Below are positions 43,948 through 44,173 of a DNA stretch of 44,173 nucleotides, one piece after another; within the stretch, counting starts at the first letter, position 1; each line of letters starts with the position of its first letter. A model generated the notes under the pieces. The model saw only the letters and a program-made list of their open reading frames with translations. It was not told where the DNA came from and searched no databases. The translations under genes and the position numbers were made by a program. The stretch comes from Acinetobacter sp. WC-141 (GTDB taxonomy: Bacteria > Pseudomonadota > Gammaproteobacteria > Pseudomonadales > Moraxellaceae): positions 1 to 44,173 of the forward strand of contig NZ_AMSS01000047.1 in NCBI RefSeq assembly GCF_000313935.1. Reading direction: 5' to 3'.

Positions 43948-44173
43948 TGATGTGTGCTGAAAAAACAGGAGGTTTTAACTTGGTAAACTAAACACACTCA
44001 TCAGGAGTTTACCATGAGCAAGAAACACAAGACTTACACCACAGAATTTAAAGCTGAAGCCATCAAATTAATTGAAGCCAATCAAGGCAATGTCTCGGAA
44101 ACAGCCAGACAACTTAGCATTTCAATGCAAACTCTTTCAAATTGGAATACCAAAGCAAAGGCTGGAACTTTAG
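43948..44173 (+). mobile_element. Second copy of the same IS3-family element (cut by window edge)
   Basis: The left end and start of orfA, read rightwards. It matches the minus strand of 396-622 base for base over 227 bp, including the orfA ribosome site. Insertion interrupts the integrase gene. The shared GTGA at the junction means the exact first base is uncertain: TGATG at 43948 or TGTGTG at 43951. Oriented opposite to the copy at 1-621, both transcribing outwards. Confidence 0.9.
44014..44173 (+). CDS. IS3-family transposase OrfA, N-terminal part (runs off the window)
   Basis: First 53 codons of an OrfA identical to the left copy (MSKKHKTYTTEFKAEAIKLI, continuing through the helix-turn-helix to KAGTL). 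AGGAG stands eight bases before the ATG. No stop in the visible part. Confidence 0.9.
   Translation, partial: MSKKHKTYTTEFKAEAIKLIEANQGNVSETARQLSISMQTLSNWNTKAKAGTL

Overview
The window is a 44 kb piece of a gamma-proteobacterial chromosome. It almost certainly comes from Acinetobacter, probably the A. calcoaceticus-baumannii complex. I base this on moderate AT richness, protein sequences with an Acinetobacter look, the tmRNA tag ANDETYALAA, and Moraxellaceae/Pseudomonadales gene neighbourhoods (trxB-aat-bpt beside ftsK, dut-algC-argB, bamE divergent from fur, pilT-pilU divergent from yggS). This comes from recognising sequences; no database search was run.

Layout. At 1-621 lies the 5' part of an IS3-family element, read leftwards, which cuts into a PF10118-type metal-dependent hydrolase gene (remnant to 1150). 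From 1259 to about 24.9 kb is a housekeeping stretch: rimI; the N-degron transferases aat and bpt; trxB divergent from ftsK; a LysE-type exporter; minCDE; a membrane protein with an S4-like segment beside a PlsC-type acyltransferase; an OmpA-like lipoprotein; rep; dut; phosphomannomutase/phosphoglucomutase and argB; an OlsB-like acyltransferase; a class II glutamine amidotransferase; a bacteriohemerythrin; an SNF-like transporter overlapping rnfH; and bamE divergent from fur. From 24.9 to 33 kb come the type IV pilus retraction ATPases pilU and pilT, yggS, and the sbcC-sbcD nuclease genes. From 33 to 43 kb come osmC, a VOC protein, a structured gap that looks like a small RNA gene, a small membrane protein, thiO-hemB, a thioesterase, an EmrAB-type drug efflux pair and a lipoprotein gamma-glutamyltransferase. 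The right edge holds ssrA (tmRNA). A P4-type integrase sits directly behind it, marking an island inserted at the ssrA 3' end, and the integrase is cut by a second copy of the same IS.

The two IS copies match base for base over the 227 bp that can be compared. They lie in inverted orientation, both reading outwards, so the core segment between them could invert by homologous recombination. No CRISPR array, rRNA or canonical tRNA gene was seen.

The most interesting unannotated object is the 380-bp gap at 34076-34455. Its minus strand carries a nested three-helix stem, a pyrimidine-rich (anti-Shine-Dalgarno-like) single-stranded stretch, and a perfect 11-bp intrinsic terminator. This is what a trans-acting small RNA gene would look like. 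Several gene starts are reassigned from ribosome-binding-site and family evidence: minD (GTG), pilT, hemB, rnfH, fur, ggt (GTG), olsB and others.
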